Positions 32,128 to 45,898 of a stretch of 64,000 bases of DNA are shown here, one piece after another. The notes under the pieces are model-generated. The model did no database searches. It was given only the letters and a program-made list of their open reading frames with translations, and was not told the origin of the DNA. Made by a program: the position numbers and the translations under genes. Origin of the DNA: Adiantum capillus-veneris. Its lineage: Eukaryota; Streptophyta; Polypodiopsida; Polypodiales; Pteridaceae. The DNA lies in NCBI GenBank assembly GCA_014529385.2, contig CM043947.1, positions 131,585,891 through 131,649,890 of the forward strand. The letters are read 5' to 3'. Numbering within the stretch: position 1 is the first letter of the stretch; each line of letters begins with the position of its first letter.

Positions 32128-33462
32128 ATGGAGATGAAGATAAGTGAATGGGTTGAAAAGAATGGCAAACGTGCACTTGGCCAAGCAGGTTTTCGAAAGC
32201 ATCATAGCACTATTGATCACCTTGTCACTCTTCGAGTTCTTATGGAAGCGTCTCGATTGAAAGGAAAAAAGTTGTATTGTTGCTTTGTGGATTTCAAGAA
32301 AGCTTTTGACATGGTACCGCGAGGAAATCTTTGGAGACGTATGCAAAGCCTTCAAGTGCCGAGAGAATTTATGCATACAGTCTTTCGCATCTACCAAAAA
32401 GTGATATGTCGATTACGTATGGGAGATGGAATTTCTGAATTTTTTGCAAGCACTATTGGTGTCAAACAAGGATGCCCACTTTCCCCAACCCTCTTTGGGC
32501 TACTCATTGATGAATTGGAATGCATGGTTCTTGACTTTATGCAGCAAGAAGGCATAGAAGAGGTTAAGATCGGAAATGCGGTGATCATGCTTTTGCTTTA
32601 TGCCGATGATGTAGTGCTCTTGGCACATACCTTAGAAGATGCACAAAAGCTTATGAGTGTCTTGGAACGCTTTTGCCTACATAGCGGGCTGATCGTGAAT
32701 GGATCCAAAACCAAGGTTATGCTTGTAAAGACCCTCAATGATGAAAATCCATGCATTGTATATAACAATGAGAAACTTGAAGTGGTAGATCACTTCAAGA
32801 ACCTTGGCCTTGAGGTTCCATCCAATCATAAATGGAAGGATTGTGCAATGCGTCGCTTGGAAGCCGGAAAGAGGGCCTATTATGCATTTGAGAACATGTG
32901 CAATGCAGGAGAGATCAAGTGTTGGGATCTCAAAAAGTACCTCTTTGACACATTGGTGACACCGGTGCTTCTTTATGGAGTGGAGGTGTGGGGTGGAAGC
33001 ATCGGGAAGTCTACTTGGAAAGAGTTTGAGAATGTCCAAAAGCGTTTTCTCACCAACTTTTTCCAAGTCAAGACACAAACACCCTACATGCTCTTACTTC
33101 TTGAGTCCGGATTGCTTCCCATTGAGGTCTTGGGCATGCAAAGGGTTGTGGAGTACATGCGTAAGACACAATGTAGCCCTTTGCATCGACTTCCTAGAAT
33201 CTCATATGAAGCAAGTCAAATGGTTCAAAAGACATGCAAGAGCAAAATACTAAGTTCGGGGTGGATGCTTGATATCAAGAAATGGTTTGGAAGATGGGAT
33301 GCATGTCACTTGGTCAAAGATGCGTTGATCGACTCCCAAGTTAATGAGGCCTTCTTACAACGCCAATGTATCACGGCTTGGGAGAAATCCGGAGGTTCTC
33401 GCTTCAGCCATTACACCACACACGTTGCCCCAAACAACAAATCTCTCTTCTTCTCGGAATGA
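32128..33462 (+). CDS. LINE ORF2 reverse transcriptase segment
   Basis: An open frame of 444 residues. Motifs: GQAGFRKHHSTIDHLVTLR (motif 1), CCFVDFKKAFDMVPR (A), GVKQGCPLSPTLFGLLIDEL (B), LLYADDVVLLA (C, intact YADD) and LIVNGSKTKVM (D). The thumb region follows to about 33300. The family clade is not certain from motifs alone. This part is surprisingly open compared with the endonuclease before it. The upstream stretch 31658-32127 is linker with breaks. Confidence 0.9.
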   Translation: MEMKISEWVEKNGKRALGQAGFRKHHSTIDHLVTLRVLMEASRLKGKKLYCCFVDFKKAFDMVPRGNLWRRMQSLQVPREFMHTVFRIYQKVICRLRMGDGISEFFASTIGVKQGCPLSPTLFGLLIDELECMVLDFMQQEGIEEVKIGNAVIMLLLYADDVVLLAHTLEDAQKLMSVLERFCLHSGLIVNGSKTKVMLVKTLNDENPCIVYNNEKLEVVDHFKNLGLEVPSNHKWKDCAMRRLEAGKRAYYAFENMCNAGEIKCWDLKKYLFDTLVTPVLLYGVEVWGGSIGKSTWKEFENVQKRFLTNFFQVKTQTPYMLLLLESGLLPIEVLGMQRVVEYMRKTQCSPLHRLPRISYEASQMVQKTCKSKILSSGWMLDIKKWFGRWDACHLVKDALIDSQVNEAFLQRQCITAWEKSGGSRFSHYTTHVAPNNKSLFFSE

Positions 33463-33501
33463 GGTAATCGAACCCATTCCTACATCCTTGAGCCCATCCC
33501 G

Positions 33502-33822
33502 TTGAGTGCGATCCGCACCATTGCCTCCATTCGTCTTAGCTCCCATTCTCTACGCTGCGAGACAGGACGTTGGGGCACTGGCGAGGAGTGTCATCGAATT
33601 TGCACCTTATGCCCTCGTCAAATGCGAGAGACTGAGTACCACACACTACTTGAGTGCTCAGCTTTTGACCACATTAGGTCCACTTTTCCCCATATATTCA
33701 GCCATGATCTCTCCCTACATACCTTCCTCTCCCAACTTGGATGTGGACTCTTTATTGCGACGCTCATTTCAGCCATTTTTGAGCATCGAGAGTCACTTAT
33801 GAACTCCACTCACACCACGTGA
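33502..33822 (+). pseudogene. LINE ORF2 C-terminal zinc knuckle region
   Basis: The frame reads LRCETGRWGTGEE, then CTLCPRQMRETEYHTLLEC, a C-X2-C...H-X4-C knuckle of the type found at the end of LINE ORF2 proteins, followed by SAFDHIRSTFPHIF. It is in a different frame from the RT. Confidence 0.72.
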
Positions 33823-33878
33823 CATGTTCATTTGGTCCCATAGGTCATATTTGACCTCCCAGGACGATAATAGAACTA

Positions 33879-33882
<4 letters not shown>

Positions 33883-33949
<67 letters not shown>
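33883..33949. repeat. (TC)n right of the LINE
   Basis: It follows the LINE end and continues into CTTACACACACACACATGCTC, the same flank as in units 1 and 3. Confidence 0.95.
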
Positions 33950-33953
<4 letters not shown>

Positions 33954-36191
33954 CACACACACACATGCTCTTAGGCTAGAGGTGACGCCGATATGCATGC
34001 GTGCACACACACACACACACTCACACATAGCACGCACGCGCACACACACACACACACCCTCTCGCCCTTATGCAGATACGAGGCAAACACTTGAACGTCA
34101 AAAAACTGCTCCTGATATCGTTAACTGGTTACGAGCAAAATCATTGTAGGCTCTCTCTCCTCGTATTTTAACACTCACATGCACATATAATCCGGTGGTG
34201 CAACCTTGCTCCACTCAAAAGTTGAACACCATTCTCGATGAACGTGAATCATCAAACCCTTATGCTCCATTGGGTACAGACAAGAAAATTATCATCATAC
34301 AGGTAGGTGCATCTGCACCTACTCAGTAAAATTGGAAGTGGTATATGCTTGTAGTTTTGTGTGAATTACATTTTGATAAATAATTCTTTTTTGATGGTGA
34401 TACACTCAGCAAATAGAAGTAGAGACGTGAGACTTACTAGGACTAGGTTGTAAAAACTGTCCCACTTGAATTCTTGCATCTAATTTGTATGTTATCACAT
34501 TTGAGAATTATGGCTTTAGTGACATAACAAGAATTAATAGTTTGAAAATAGAATACAAAAATTATTTTTCTAGATGCATTCAACCTCATGTGAGGTTCTC
34601 TTGCGAGATGGCAGTCTATGGGTGATTTTGAAAAAGTAGTCGATTTACAAACAAAATGCTGGCAATTTTTTTGGGATTTGGCATACCCATATACCCTCAG
34701 GAAGATCTTTGTACTTTTAGGATGTTCTTAAGAGTGAAATTTACTGATATTTTAATGACTACTAACTACACACTCCAAAGGTTAGTGAGTGATAATCATG
34801 GTTCATAACGAGAAGAGATTTAAGACACATTTTCCATTTTTTCATTCTCCCAAGCTCTCTTTCTTTTACAAACCTTGTCGGATCCTATCAGTGGCTCATG
34901 GACTACCCTCACACCGCACTGCCATGCAATCAATTATATGAGTTAAGCCTTCCAAATGAACAAGCACACGCACACAAGCACACATTTACTCTCCTATAAC
35001 TCAAATTGAAAGGTTCTTCATGTTGTCTCGTGGAGGTGCATGAGACCATCTGATACGTAAGATCAATACGTTGCTGATATTCCTGGTTTCTCAACAACAT
35101 CAATTCTTGTTGATATTGTTGGTATTACATAAGCGTTCTTAGGACAAATCATCACAAAGAATGGATTTTCTAAACTAGCTTTGAGGTCATTATTTTTGGA
35201 ATTTCTACTATTTGATTTTTTTAATTCTAATGATATATGAGGGTGAGCTTGACTATATCAACACAAACTTGAGGTTTGGCATTGGATGATAATTTGGAAA
35301 TTTAGGATCTATTTTGTAATGATAATTTTTTGTTTTTTTGAAGGATTGTTGTCCCTTTCTGATGACCAGTTGGTTAGCTTGTTTGATCAATTGGAAGGAT
35401 ACTCAGGCTCGTTTGCATAATGTTACGGATATATCTTGGAAGCATAATGTTTCTTGTTGTTAGAGAAATTAACACATCTTTTTTAGAATAACAGTGATGT
35501 TAACCACAGTGATAAGCGCAATGGCATGCGTTTTATGAGAAATTGTAGGACTGCTTTTGATTTGTGAAGTTATAGTTTCTTATGGATGGTGCCGAACTTT
35601 TTGACATTCAAGGTGGTAGAAATATGACTGTAACCTTATGGTTGTATCTGATTACACACACACACACACAAACTTATCTACCTGAAATTTACTTTTAAAT
35701 TAGTGCAATGAATGGTAAAAGTGCCTTAATCCACAAGTGGGGGTCTCGGATGAGATGCCAGTAGATTGGAATTTTGAGAATTGATCCAGCTTACAAAGGA
35801 GACGCTGCCTGATTTTTTTAAGAATTAAATGATGTAAATATTAGCATACATAAATGGCTCAAACTTAATATTAGATCTTTGTTATGGTGTTAGTTTTTGT
35901 TGTAATTTTTGACACCAATAACAAGGGGAGGGAGTCGTTGACACCTGTCTTCCCAAGTAATGCCAGTTCTGACAGTCTTGTGTTTCTTGGATGGTGACAG
36001 GCTTGTGTTTCTTGGATGGTGACAGGTAAGAGATTCTTTCCTTGGGATACAACGGCAACTGCAACAATAACAAAAGATCGTCCAATGTAACAACTAGATC
36101 CTTCTCCATGTATGTGGACGCTGAGTCCTACCATATGGCGAGTGAATATTTCCGAGCAAAGAAATAACCGAGCGAGAAATCTGAGAGAGAC

Positions 36192-36313
36192 AAGAAGAAG
36201 AAGAAGGGAGACAAGAAGAAGAAGAAGAAGAAGAAGAAGAAGAAGAAGAAGAAGAAGGGAGTTTTAATGTCATAGGAAACTATCCCAAGAAGAAGAAGAA
36301 GAAGAAGAAGAAG
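36192..36313. repeat. (GAA)n tracts with a short duplication
   Basis: AAGAAG runs at about 36192-36257 and 36291-36313 each precede GGGAGTTTTAATGTCATAGG, so the pair (tract plus about 50 bp) is a tandem duplication. Confidence 0.9.
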
Positions 36314-36482
36314 GGAGTTTTAATGTCATAGGAAACTATCCCAAGAGACCTTAAAGATCTAGCCAACGAGAAGAGTTGAACTCAAGACCTATTATTCAGC
36401 CCATCGTCCATCCCCCATCAACGTCACTTTTGCATTGGACTACAATCACACAATTGCATCTACGGTGCTACCTCAAGAAATT

Positions 36483-37008
<526 letters not shown>

Positions 37009-39487
37009 TTCTAGTGCTCTTTATACCGGCTACGGATACAATATCCCAAGCTGCCAAGCCTCGCATGGCATTATTTTCTACTTCTGTAATTCTTTTAAAA
37101 ATAAGCCACTACGTTAACGAATCATGGGCACCATGTCTCTCAGCTCGCATGGTATTATTGGGTTTTCTACTCACATCCATCAAGACAAGGGCAAGGACTC
37201 GCGAATAGGGAGGGTGCTACTTAGTGTTCTAGAAAAATCTCTTTCCAAACCTCACACAATTCCTCACCATGTTTTTTCTAAGAAGGAATTTTCAAAATTC
37301 AAGATAATTTTTGATATTTTTATTTTAGGCGGGACATTTCTTTTTCCTTTTGCTCTCAAGAAGCATTTTTGAATTTCAAAGGAGCATGATTGTAAGCCAA
37401 GACACACTTTTCCCAAATAGTGGTGCTACTGAACATGAGATGAGTAGAAAGTTGTGACCATCACCATGGGTGATAGAGAAATTAAGGCCATGGCGACCTT
37501 TCTATAGGGCAGCTCACACGTGCACCGAGCCTCATCCGGCCATGGAGACCTCTTCTATAGGGCTTCAGTCTAGTAGTTCCTTCTATCAACCTTTATTTGT
37601 CTTTAAATTCACACTTTAGTGTTAGAACTTAGATGTTGAGTAGCTTCAACTTGGGAAAAATGTTATTTCTCCAATTAATTGAAGCAACCTCTTGATCATG
37701 AGGGACCGATGTTCTAGAAAAGTGTGTCAACTTAGCCTTGAGCAAGTAAAAAACTTAGTATGTAAACCAGTTTAGAACAGAGTGAAATCAAATTTTATTT
37801 ATTAGATTTAGCAATAAAATATTGTAAATATAGTTCAATTTGCAAAAAAAATCACTTAAGTATTTCCTATAAAGATATTTGTGTATGTTTGGGCTAAATA
37901 TTTTTCATGAACACTAATGAGGGTATTATGCTATGAGCGAGCTGTTGTAAACAACAACCACTATAAAGGACTACCAGAAAACCAAAGCAAATAAAGGTCA
38001 CGTTTACAACCTTGGTAGGGGTTATCTTCGTTTGCTGGAAGAAGTACTCTGCGGTGCATCACGATGTGCGATCGAGTGCCTTTAGAATTTCCACAATGAG
38101 AGTTATTTGCTTCCCCCTAGAAAAGTTTCAATTTCATTGTTGAATATCTAGCTCCCTTATCTTATAATTGTGTAGCAATTGGAAGTACCACCCTTCCCTT
38201 TCCAGCATTTTCTAGAGAATACTTTCACATGGATAGGCTATAAGTGTGCATTGATGTTGGAATGTAGAAAGTTTGAGACCAAGGTTATCCTTTGGAAGAA
38301 CATTTTGAGCCCATTGTGGACCCTATGTCTTTGCATTCATTGATGTTTTGGAAGCACAGGTGAATTTTGAAGGGTTTAAAAATAGATGATCGAGAAGATG
38401 CACACGTGAAGTTGGAGTCATAGAAATAGATAATGGACAAGATTCTTTCTTACTTAATCCTACATTGCATCGATTACACAATGTGGATATATTCAAGGTG
38501 CTTTGCCGGATATTGCTCGGTTTTGTGTTAGCTCAGAATGGCTTGGTCAGAGTTTGGGATTCCTCATGGACGCTCATCCCAAAGGGTAGACACATAGAGA
38601 TACAACACTAAGATATCAATTTATAGTGATCAAGTATCAAATTTTTGATGCAAATGAATGTATTATCCCCATTAGATACAGAATGTTGTATTGATATATA
38701 TGAAATGATAATTGAAGTTTAAGACATCTTGTTTTAAAATATTGTTATTTAATATATTGTTTAATACGATTGTCTAAGTATGGTTCAATTATGAGGGGAT
38801 TTTCATACTTAAACACACACTCCTTTTCCCTACTAGTCTTTGGTCGGACTAGTGCCATACTTAACAATTCTAATTAAATAATAATATAGCTACTCCAATT
38901 TATCCTGACTTCAATCAAACGGTTTTTGTCAGGATATGGGTATTCATACGCTAAGAATTGGATTGCCTACTCTCTAATACAAGTTACAGTATTACTAGCT
39001 TGATCCACCCAATCCAAAGGGATGGGTCGGGGCTCTCTGCTCCTAAATTGTTCAAGCATCTACATGCTTACATATAATCCATATACTCTAATCAATGTCC
39101 ACCCTCGAGCAAGTGTGGCATTTCAGGTGATCTTTATCGTGCAGGATTGGAGTATTGTATGGTAAGCACCATGACGACATAGTTCACAAATTTGGGGTGA
39201 CACATCAACCAAAATCATGAGATGTCACGTATGTAGTTTTCATAGTACCCTACTCTCCTCCCTGGAGGACCCCTTTATCATACAACAATTGGGTATCTTA
39301 CATCTAAACCCAGTTCAACACATTACAGATGGGTAATCTTGCATCTAAACCTTTTTAACACAGCACAAGTGATTGAGCTATTAACATTGAAATTTTTGGG
39401 AAGCATTTACTACAATTGGTGGGGGATTGGTCCACTTGGTGGACCATCCTCCACCAAGTGGATCTCTCCTCAGGGATGGGGGAGGGC

Positions 39488-39971
39488 CACACACACACAC
39501 ACACTTATCTAGCTGACAATTCCTTGACTAACCCTTGGCTGAGTGCTTCCCTCTTTGGTGATCTTGCTCTCACTACTTGGATGACAGTGACTTTGTTAAA
39601 CCTTGGTTGGCTATAGATAAAGCTTGAATGCATTGGTATACTTTATCCATAATCTGTCTAGTTTGGAAAATAATGACCCATGGCACACACACACACTAAC
39701 CCTTGTTTTCTAAAGGTGGCTTTTGGCACTTGGCAGATAAAAACAAGGACGCTTTTGCTTCTTACGTACATGCATATACACACGCAAACACACTCTCCAC
39801 GTGGCTCGCAAGGAGGAACTTAAATTTGGAACTCACCCATCTTCACTTTATAAGCCCTCTTAGGAGCGGGCTTTGTCCTTGGCTACTCATGCTCATCCTT
39901 GTGGTAGCATCGCATTATGGCATGAACGATGCTTGTCCCTCTCAGCTCACATTAGAAGCAATAAACCAATT

Positions 39972-40022
<51 letters not shown>

Positions 40023-40487
40023 ATGCATTCACACACACAAAACCATTTCTGGCTATCATTTACAATCCAGCTATGATCTCTTGATATAAATTTTTGCATC
40101 ACTCAGACAGTTGTTATTAAGCGAGTACTCTTTCTATACATGCACATGTGGCACACGCACATGGCTAGGGCCCGCATAATGTGGCTATGATGTACAATCC
40201 AACTATGGCCTCTTGATATAAATTTTTGCAGCACTTACGGAGATGCAATCAAGTGAGTACTCTTTCTATACATGGGGCACACACACATGGCTAGGGCCCG
40301 TACAATGTGGCAGCACATATAGACGCATGTGATGAGCACAAACATCTTTAAAAATAGGTGAATTAGACATACTATTGTTATGTAGCCTTTAACTTGAAGC
40401 ACATCAACCTCTGTTGAGAATCAAATGCCATAAAAGCTAATCCTTTTTGCAAAAGATCTCAACTTTGCATGCATCCTGTATGGTTCT

Positions 40488-40584
<97 letters not shown>

Positions 40585-40667
40585 CCTTACACACACACAC
40601 ACACATGCTCTTAGGCTAGAGATGATGCCGATATGCATGCACGTGTGCGTGCACACGCACACACACA

Positions 40668-40704
<37 letters not shown>

Positions 40705-42287
40705 TTATGCAGATATGAGGCAATCACTTGAACGTCAAAAAACTGCTCCTGTTATCGTTAGATGGCTATGTGCAAAATCATTGTAAGCTCTCTCTCCTCG
40801 TATTTTCACACTCACAGGCACACATGATCCGATGGTGCAACCTTGCTCCACTCAAATGCTAACCACCATTCTCGAAGAACACGAATCGTCAAACCCTTAT
40901 GCTCCATCGGGTACAGACAAGGAAATTATCATCATACAGGTAGGTGCATCTGCACCTACTATATAAAATTGGAAGTGGTATATGCTTGTAGTTTTTTGTG
41001 AATTACATTTTGATAAATAATTCTTTTTTGATGGTGATACACTCAGCAAATAGAAATAGAGACCTGAGACTTACCAGGACTAGGTTGCGATAAATGTCCC
41101 ACTTGAATTCTTGCATCTAATGTGTATGTTATCACATTTGAGAATTAGGGCTTTAGTGACATAACAAGAATTAATAGTTTGAAAATAGAGTACAAAAATT
41201 ATCTTTTTAGATGCCTTCAACCTCATGTGAGGGTCTCTTGCGAGATGGCAGTCTATGGGCGATTTTGAAAAAGTAGTTGATTTACAAACAGAATGCTGGC
41301 AGTTTTTTTGGGATTTGGCATACCCATATACCCTCAGGAAGATCTTTGTACTTTTAGGATGTTCTTAAGAGTGAAATTTACTAATATGTTAATGACTACT
41401 AACTACACACTCCAAGGTTAGTGAGTGATAATCACGGTTCATAACGAGAAGAGATTTAAGACACATTTTCCATTTTTTCATTCTCCCAAGCTCTCTTTCT
41501 TTTACAAACCTTGTCGGATCCTATCAGTGGCTCATGGACTACCCTCACACCGCACTGACATGCAATCATTTATATGAGTTAAGCCTTCCAAATGCACAAG
41601 CACATTCACACAAGCACACACGTAGTCTCCTATAACTCAAATTGAATGGTTCTCCATATTGTCTCATGGAGGTGCATGAGAGCATCTGATACGTAAGATC
41701 AATATGTTGTTGATATTTCTGGTCTCTCATCATCATCAATTCTTGTTGATATTGTTGGTATTGCATAAGCGTTCTTAGGACAAATCATCACAAAGAATGG
41801 ATTTGCTAAACTAGCTTTGAGGTCATTATTTTTGGAATTCCTACTATTTGGTTTTGTTAATTCTAATGATTATATGAGGGTGAGCTTGACTATATCAATA
41901 GAAACTTGAGCTTTGGCATTGGATGATAATTTGTAAATTTAGGATCTATTTTGTAATGATAATTTTTTGTTTTTTTGAAGGATTGTTGTCCCTTTTTGAT
42001 GACCAGCTGGTTAGCTTGTTTGATCAATTGGAAGGATACTTCGGCTTGTCTGCATAATGTTACGGATATATCTTGAAAGCATAATGTTTCTTATTGTTAG
42101 ACAAATTAACACATCTTTTCTAGAGTAACAATGATGTTAACCATAGTGATAAGCGCAATGGCATGTGTTTTATGAGAAATTGTAGGATTTCTTTTGATTA
42201 GGAAAGTTATAGTTTCTTATGGCTGGTGTCGACCTTTTTTACATTCAAGGTTGTAGAATTATGACTGTAACCTTATGGCTGTATCTG

Positions 42288-42322
<35 letters not shown>

Positions 42323-42931
42323 ATCTAGCTGAAATTTACTTTGAAATTAGTTCAATGAATGGTAAAAGAGCCTTAATCCTCAAGTGGTGGTCTCGGATGA
42401 GATGGCAGTAGACTGGACTTTGAGAATTGATCCAGTTTACAAAGGAGACGCTGTCCGATTTTTTCTAGAATTAAATGATGTAAATATTAGCATTAAAAAA
42501 TGGCTCAAACTTAATATTAGATCTTTGTAAAGGTGTTATTTTTTGTTGTAATTTTTGACACCAATAACAAGGGAGGGAGTCGTTGACACCTGTCTTCCCA
42601 AGTAATGCCAGTTTTGACAGGCTTGTGTTTCTTGGATGGTGACAGGTAAGAGATTCTTTCCTTGGAATCACAACGGCCACTGCAGCAATAACAAAAGATG
42701 GTCCAATGTAACAACTAGATCTTTCTCCATGTAGATGTAGTGGATGCTTATCCCAAAGGGTAGACACAGAGAGATACAACACTAAGATATCAATTTGTAA
42801 TGATCAAGTATCAAATTTTTTATTTAAATGATTGTATTATCCATTAGATACAAAATATTGTATTGGTGTATATGAAATGATAATTAAAGTTTAAGACATC
42901 TTGTTTTAAAACATTGTTGTTTAAAATATTG

Positions 42932-42934
<3 letters not shown>
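39488..42934. repeat. Tandem ~4.2-kb repeat, unit 3 (truncated)
   Basis: It has the same landmark order as unit 1, with an intact (TC)n at 40490-40582 and (CA)n at 39977-40014 and 42292-42320. It stops at TTTAAAATATTG (about 42930) in a new (CA)n tract, where units 1 and 2 continue for a further 0.8 kb. Confidence 0.9.
40490..40582. repeat. (TC)n microsatellite of unit 3
   Basis: An uninterrupted TC run with the same flanks as in units 1 and 2; no LINE here. Confidence 0.95.
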
Positions 42935-42966
<32 letters not shown>

Positions 42967-42970
<4 letters not shown>

Positions 42971-44794
42971 TTTGTGCAAGAATTAAGCTTCAATTTAAAT
43001 CATGATTTGATGCTGGTGTATAAAAAGCTTGGAGGAGAGTTAAGAGACACAATTAAGTTTGATGATGTTGTGATGTACAAATTATCTTAGGGTTATGGGA
43101 ACCCTCTTACCATACAACGCTCTTATAATGTTTTCCCAAACAACAAAACAAACAACAAAGCTCATGAGTCATATACAAGAAAATACTACAAAAGAATCTC
43201 AAAATGAAAACACGTTACCTTAAACCGAACGAGGTGAGGTTGCTAAGCGTGAATAGGAGAGACTCAAGAGAGTTTTTAATCGTGGTTGCACCCAACTTAT
43301 GGATTCAATTGATGTGCAAGAGTAAGTAGAACTTTGAATGGAAGTTATGAATCACTCACTCCCTTGCAATGCTACAACTAGCTCAAAAAAGCTTTCCTAT
43401 ACACCACAAGTAACGGTATATAGAGAGCTCACTCTCTCTCTCCCTACAACTAAGATGGAGAATGGTACGCTCAAAGTAGTGAGCAATAGTATAGAGATCA
43501 TGCCTTTACAAAGGAAAAAGGGCTCTATTTATAGGTGAGGAGAGCCCTTATTAGGATTATCTCCTGATCAGCATTTACATAGAAAACCATGTTTGTGAAA
43601 AATTTTATATATTATTATGAGATTGGTACTCTTGTCTCTTGAGTCACATGGATGTGGGCTCAAGAGGAGAGAAATATTGAGGTGAAATAGAGAAGATTCT
43701 AGAGAGGTGAGTGATTTTTGTGTGAGACCGCCAACTCCAAGGTAGAGTAGAGTGGGTGAAATTTACAAGAAAGGGTTAGCAGTTAATATCAGTAATCATA
43801 AAAAAAGTTTGCAATATAATAACAATGGGTAGAATGACTTGAAGGGTTGAGGAAAGAGGGGTGAATAAGATGGATGAACCGTTGAGATATCTTGGATTCA
43901 CCCATGCCGTAGACTGTGATCGTCGGTCTTCTTCATCTTCTTTTCTTCACGCCACCACCATAGTTGAACACCTTCAAGAATATGAGGGTTTTTGTTGATT
44001 AAAAAAACCCCATTTTGCAGAGTTCTAAGCATGGTTAGGTTGTTGAATTTTTATGCACTTTTGAAAAGTTGAAATAAAATTGTAATATAAGAGTAATAGA
44101 GAGGGATATGGAGATAATATATATAGGTAGAGCTTAAAAAAAAGATATGGATGTAAGAGAGGAGGGTAATGGTGAGGAGGGTGATAAAAACCATGGAAGG
44201 TGCAAGTTTGAGTGAGGGATTGAGAGGAATGTGTGTGTGTGTGTGTGTGTGTGTGGAAGTGTGAAGGGAAGTGAGAGAAGACTAAGGTGACTTGTGAGAA
44301 AAACTAGATAGATTGGGTCCCACCAAAAATATCATACCTCACTGGTGGTAGCTCCAAAAATTATGAAACAAATTGAGCTAATTATTGAGCTTGTGAGAAA
44401 AATGTTTCGTTTTGGACACATACTCACATTTGGAGTGGAGGTGGATGCCAAAAATCCCACCAAAAATTAATGCTTGCAAAAGTCTTTTAGTGGCTCCCTC
44501 CTTTGTTGAATTTTCACAATGCATCCAAGAGTGAGCACTCCATGAGTCATATCATGATACAAAGCATCCAAGTTATCTTTACACATGCATTGCGGAGGAT
44601 CCTTGGTGAATAAAGAAATATATACTTGGTGGGACTAGTGTATGGACTATTCATGGACTTTAGCTCAATGAGCACATGGTGTTAGAATAATGAGTACATA
44701 ATTAAAAAATATGGAGGAATTATGGATATGGAAAAAGATATTGGAACCATATGATATGGTCCCTCTTTTGTATTATTTTGGGTGAAAGAGGAAT
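42967..44794. other. Stretch without a gene
   Basis: AT-rich sequence with a TATA-like CTATTTATAGGTGAGG at about 43524, a (GT)n at 44230-44255, and 44400-44600 weakly homologous to 47040-47160 (GTGGATGCCAAAAAT...AAAAGTCTT). It is probably decayed LTR-element internal sequence. Confidence 0.4.
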
Positions 44795-45750
44795 GAAGCG
44801 AAAAATGATAGCATAGTCAGCACTTCATTAAGAACAAGTTCCTAATGAGCATAGAGAGAGTACTTAGTTTGAGAAAGCAACATAGAAATTTACACCTAGG
44901 TAGTTTGGCATAGATAATACTTGAAAAGAGAGAGAACTAGAACAATTGAAAATAGTTGAGGATCGGATTTACATGGAGGCGGTCTCCCCTCCAAAAAGGC
45001 TTTGCATTATAGCTTCTCCCATCAAAGGAGACTTTTGTACAATACAATCTTTGTGTTCCTTGACAAAACTCATTGGTGCAATGAAGATGGAAGCTTCATG
45101 CATCAAATTATGCTTAAAAAAACACACCTAGTGGGCCTAGCAGTAGTCCCAAGACCTCGTACACCTTCAAAGATGGTGAGAGCTAGGAGGGAATGAGGAA
45201 AGATTGAGAGGAAGAAGATGTATCTTACGAGAAAGAATTATTATCCTCACATAATCACTCTTAATAGCATAGCTTAGCTTAGTAATTAGCATGGTAGAGG
45301 AGATGAGCATGCCATTGAAGCTTGGCTCTTGGATTTGCATTCCATGGCCAAGAGTTTTTGGTGTGGCCTCTACTTCTCAATGTTTGGAGAAGGAGATGGA
45401 GTTCTTGCTCAACACATGAGTTGTGTGTGCGTATGTGTGTGTTTGTAGCAAAGTGAGTTAGACTAAAAATGCCAACTCTCTCTCTACTTGGTCGACCCCT
45501 CTTCCCAAAAGCTCTTGTTGGCTTCCCATTGGCTCCTGCAGGGCTTATCCAATAACAATTTAGAAGCATAATTGACCTTTTAGTCTTCTGGACAATAGGA
45601 ATCAAGCAAGCCATTGGGCTGCTGGATGCTCATTGGACCCCTTGGTAGATTGTCCAATAGTATTCAAGGGAGCTTAATTTCTATTGGTTCTTTTATCAAG
45701 GATTTTTCAAATGATTAGACTAATTTTACTCGAGCCTAATTCTCATTGGT
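44795..45750 (-). mobile_element. LTR copy (left) of a gag-only element
   Basis: It is homologous to 49320-50243 along its length: ATAGCATAGCTTAGCTTAGT, GGAGATGAGCATGCCATTGA, TTGGTCGACCCCTCTT and the repeated CTCATTGG...CCAATAG phrases. The outer ends are unclear; the left end lacks the TGTAACA start seen in the right copy. Either it is the 3' LTR of the element to its right (minus orientation) or it belongs to a separate truncated copy. Confidence 0.65.
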
Positions 45751-45848
45751 CCACCTCTATGGCCATCCAATAGGATTGGAGGGGAAATTAGGGGAAACTG
45801 CCCTAGGAGCCTACCATGTGTTCATTCTTCCCTTTTGGGAGATCTTGG

Positions 45849-45850
<2 letters not shown>

Positions 45851-45897
<47 letters not shown>
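45851..45897. repeat. (GT)n microsatellite
   Basis: A pure GT run next to a pyrimidine-rich stretch (TTTCTCTCACTTCCCC) at the border of the left LTR copy. Confidence 0.95.

Positions 45898-45898
<1 letters not shown>

Larger units (their letters stand above)
29299..33882 (+). mobile_element. LINE (non-LTR retrotransposon), decayed, inserted in (TC)n
   Basis: The order is 5' leader, ORF1, apurinic-type endonuclease, reverse transcriptase, C-terminal zinc knuckle, and a 3' end reading GGTCCCATAGGTCATATTTG, GACGATAA then TC repeats. It is bordered on both sides by (TC)n. Units 1 and 3 of the host array have the uninterrupted (TC)n. ORF1 has a duplication and ORF2 several frame breaks, so it is inactive. 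Confidence 0.9.
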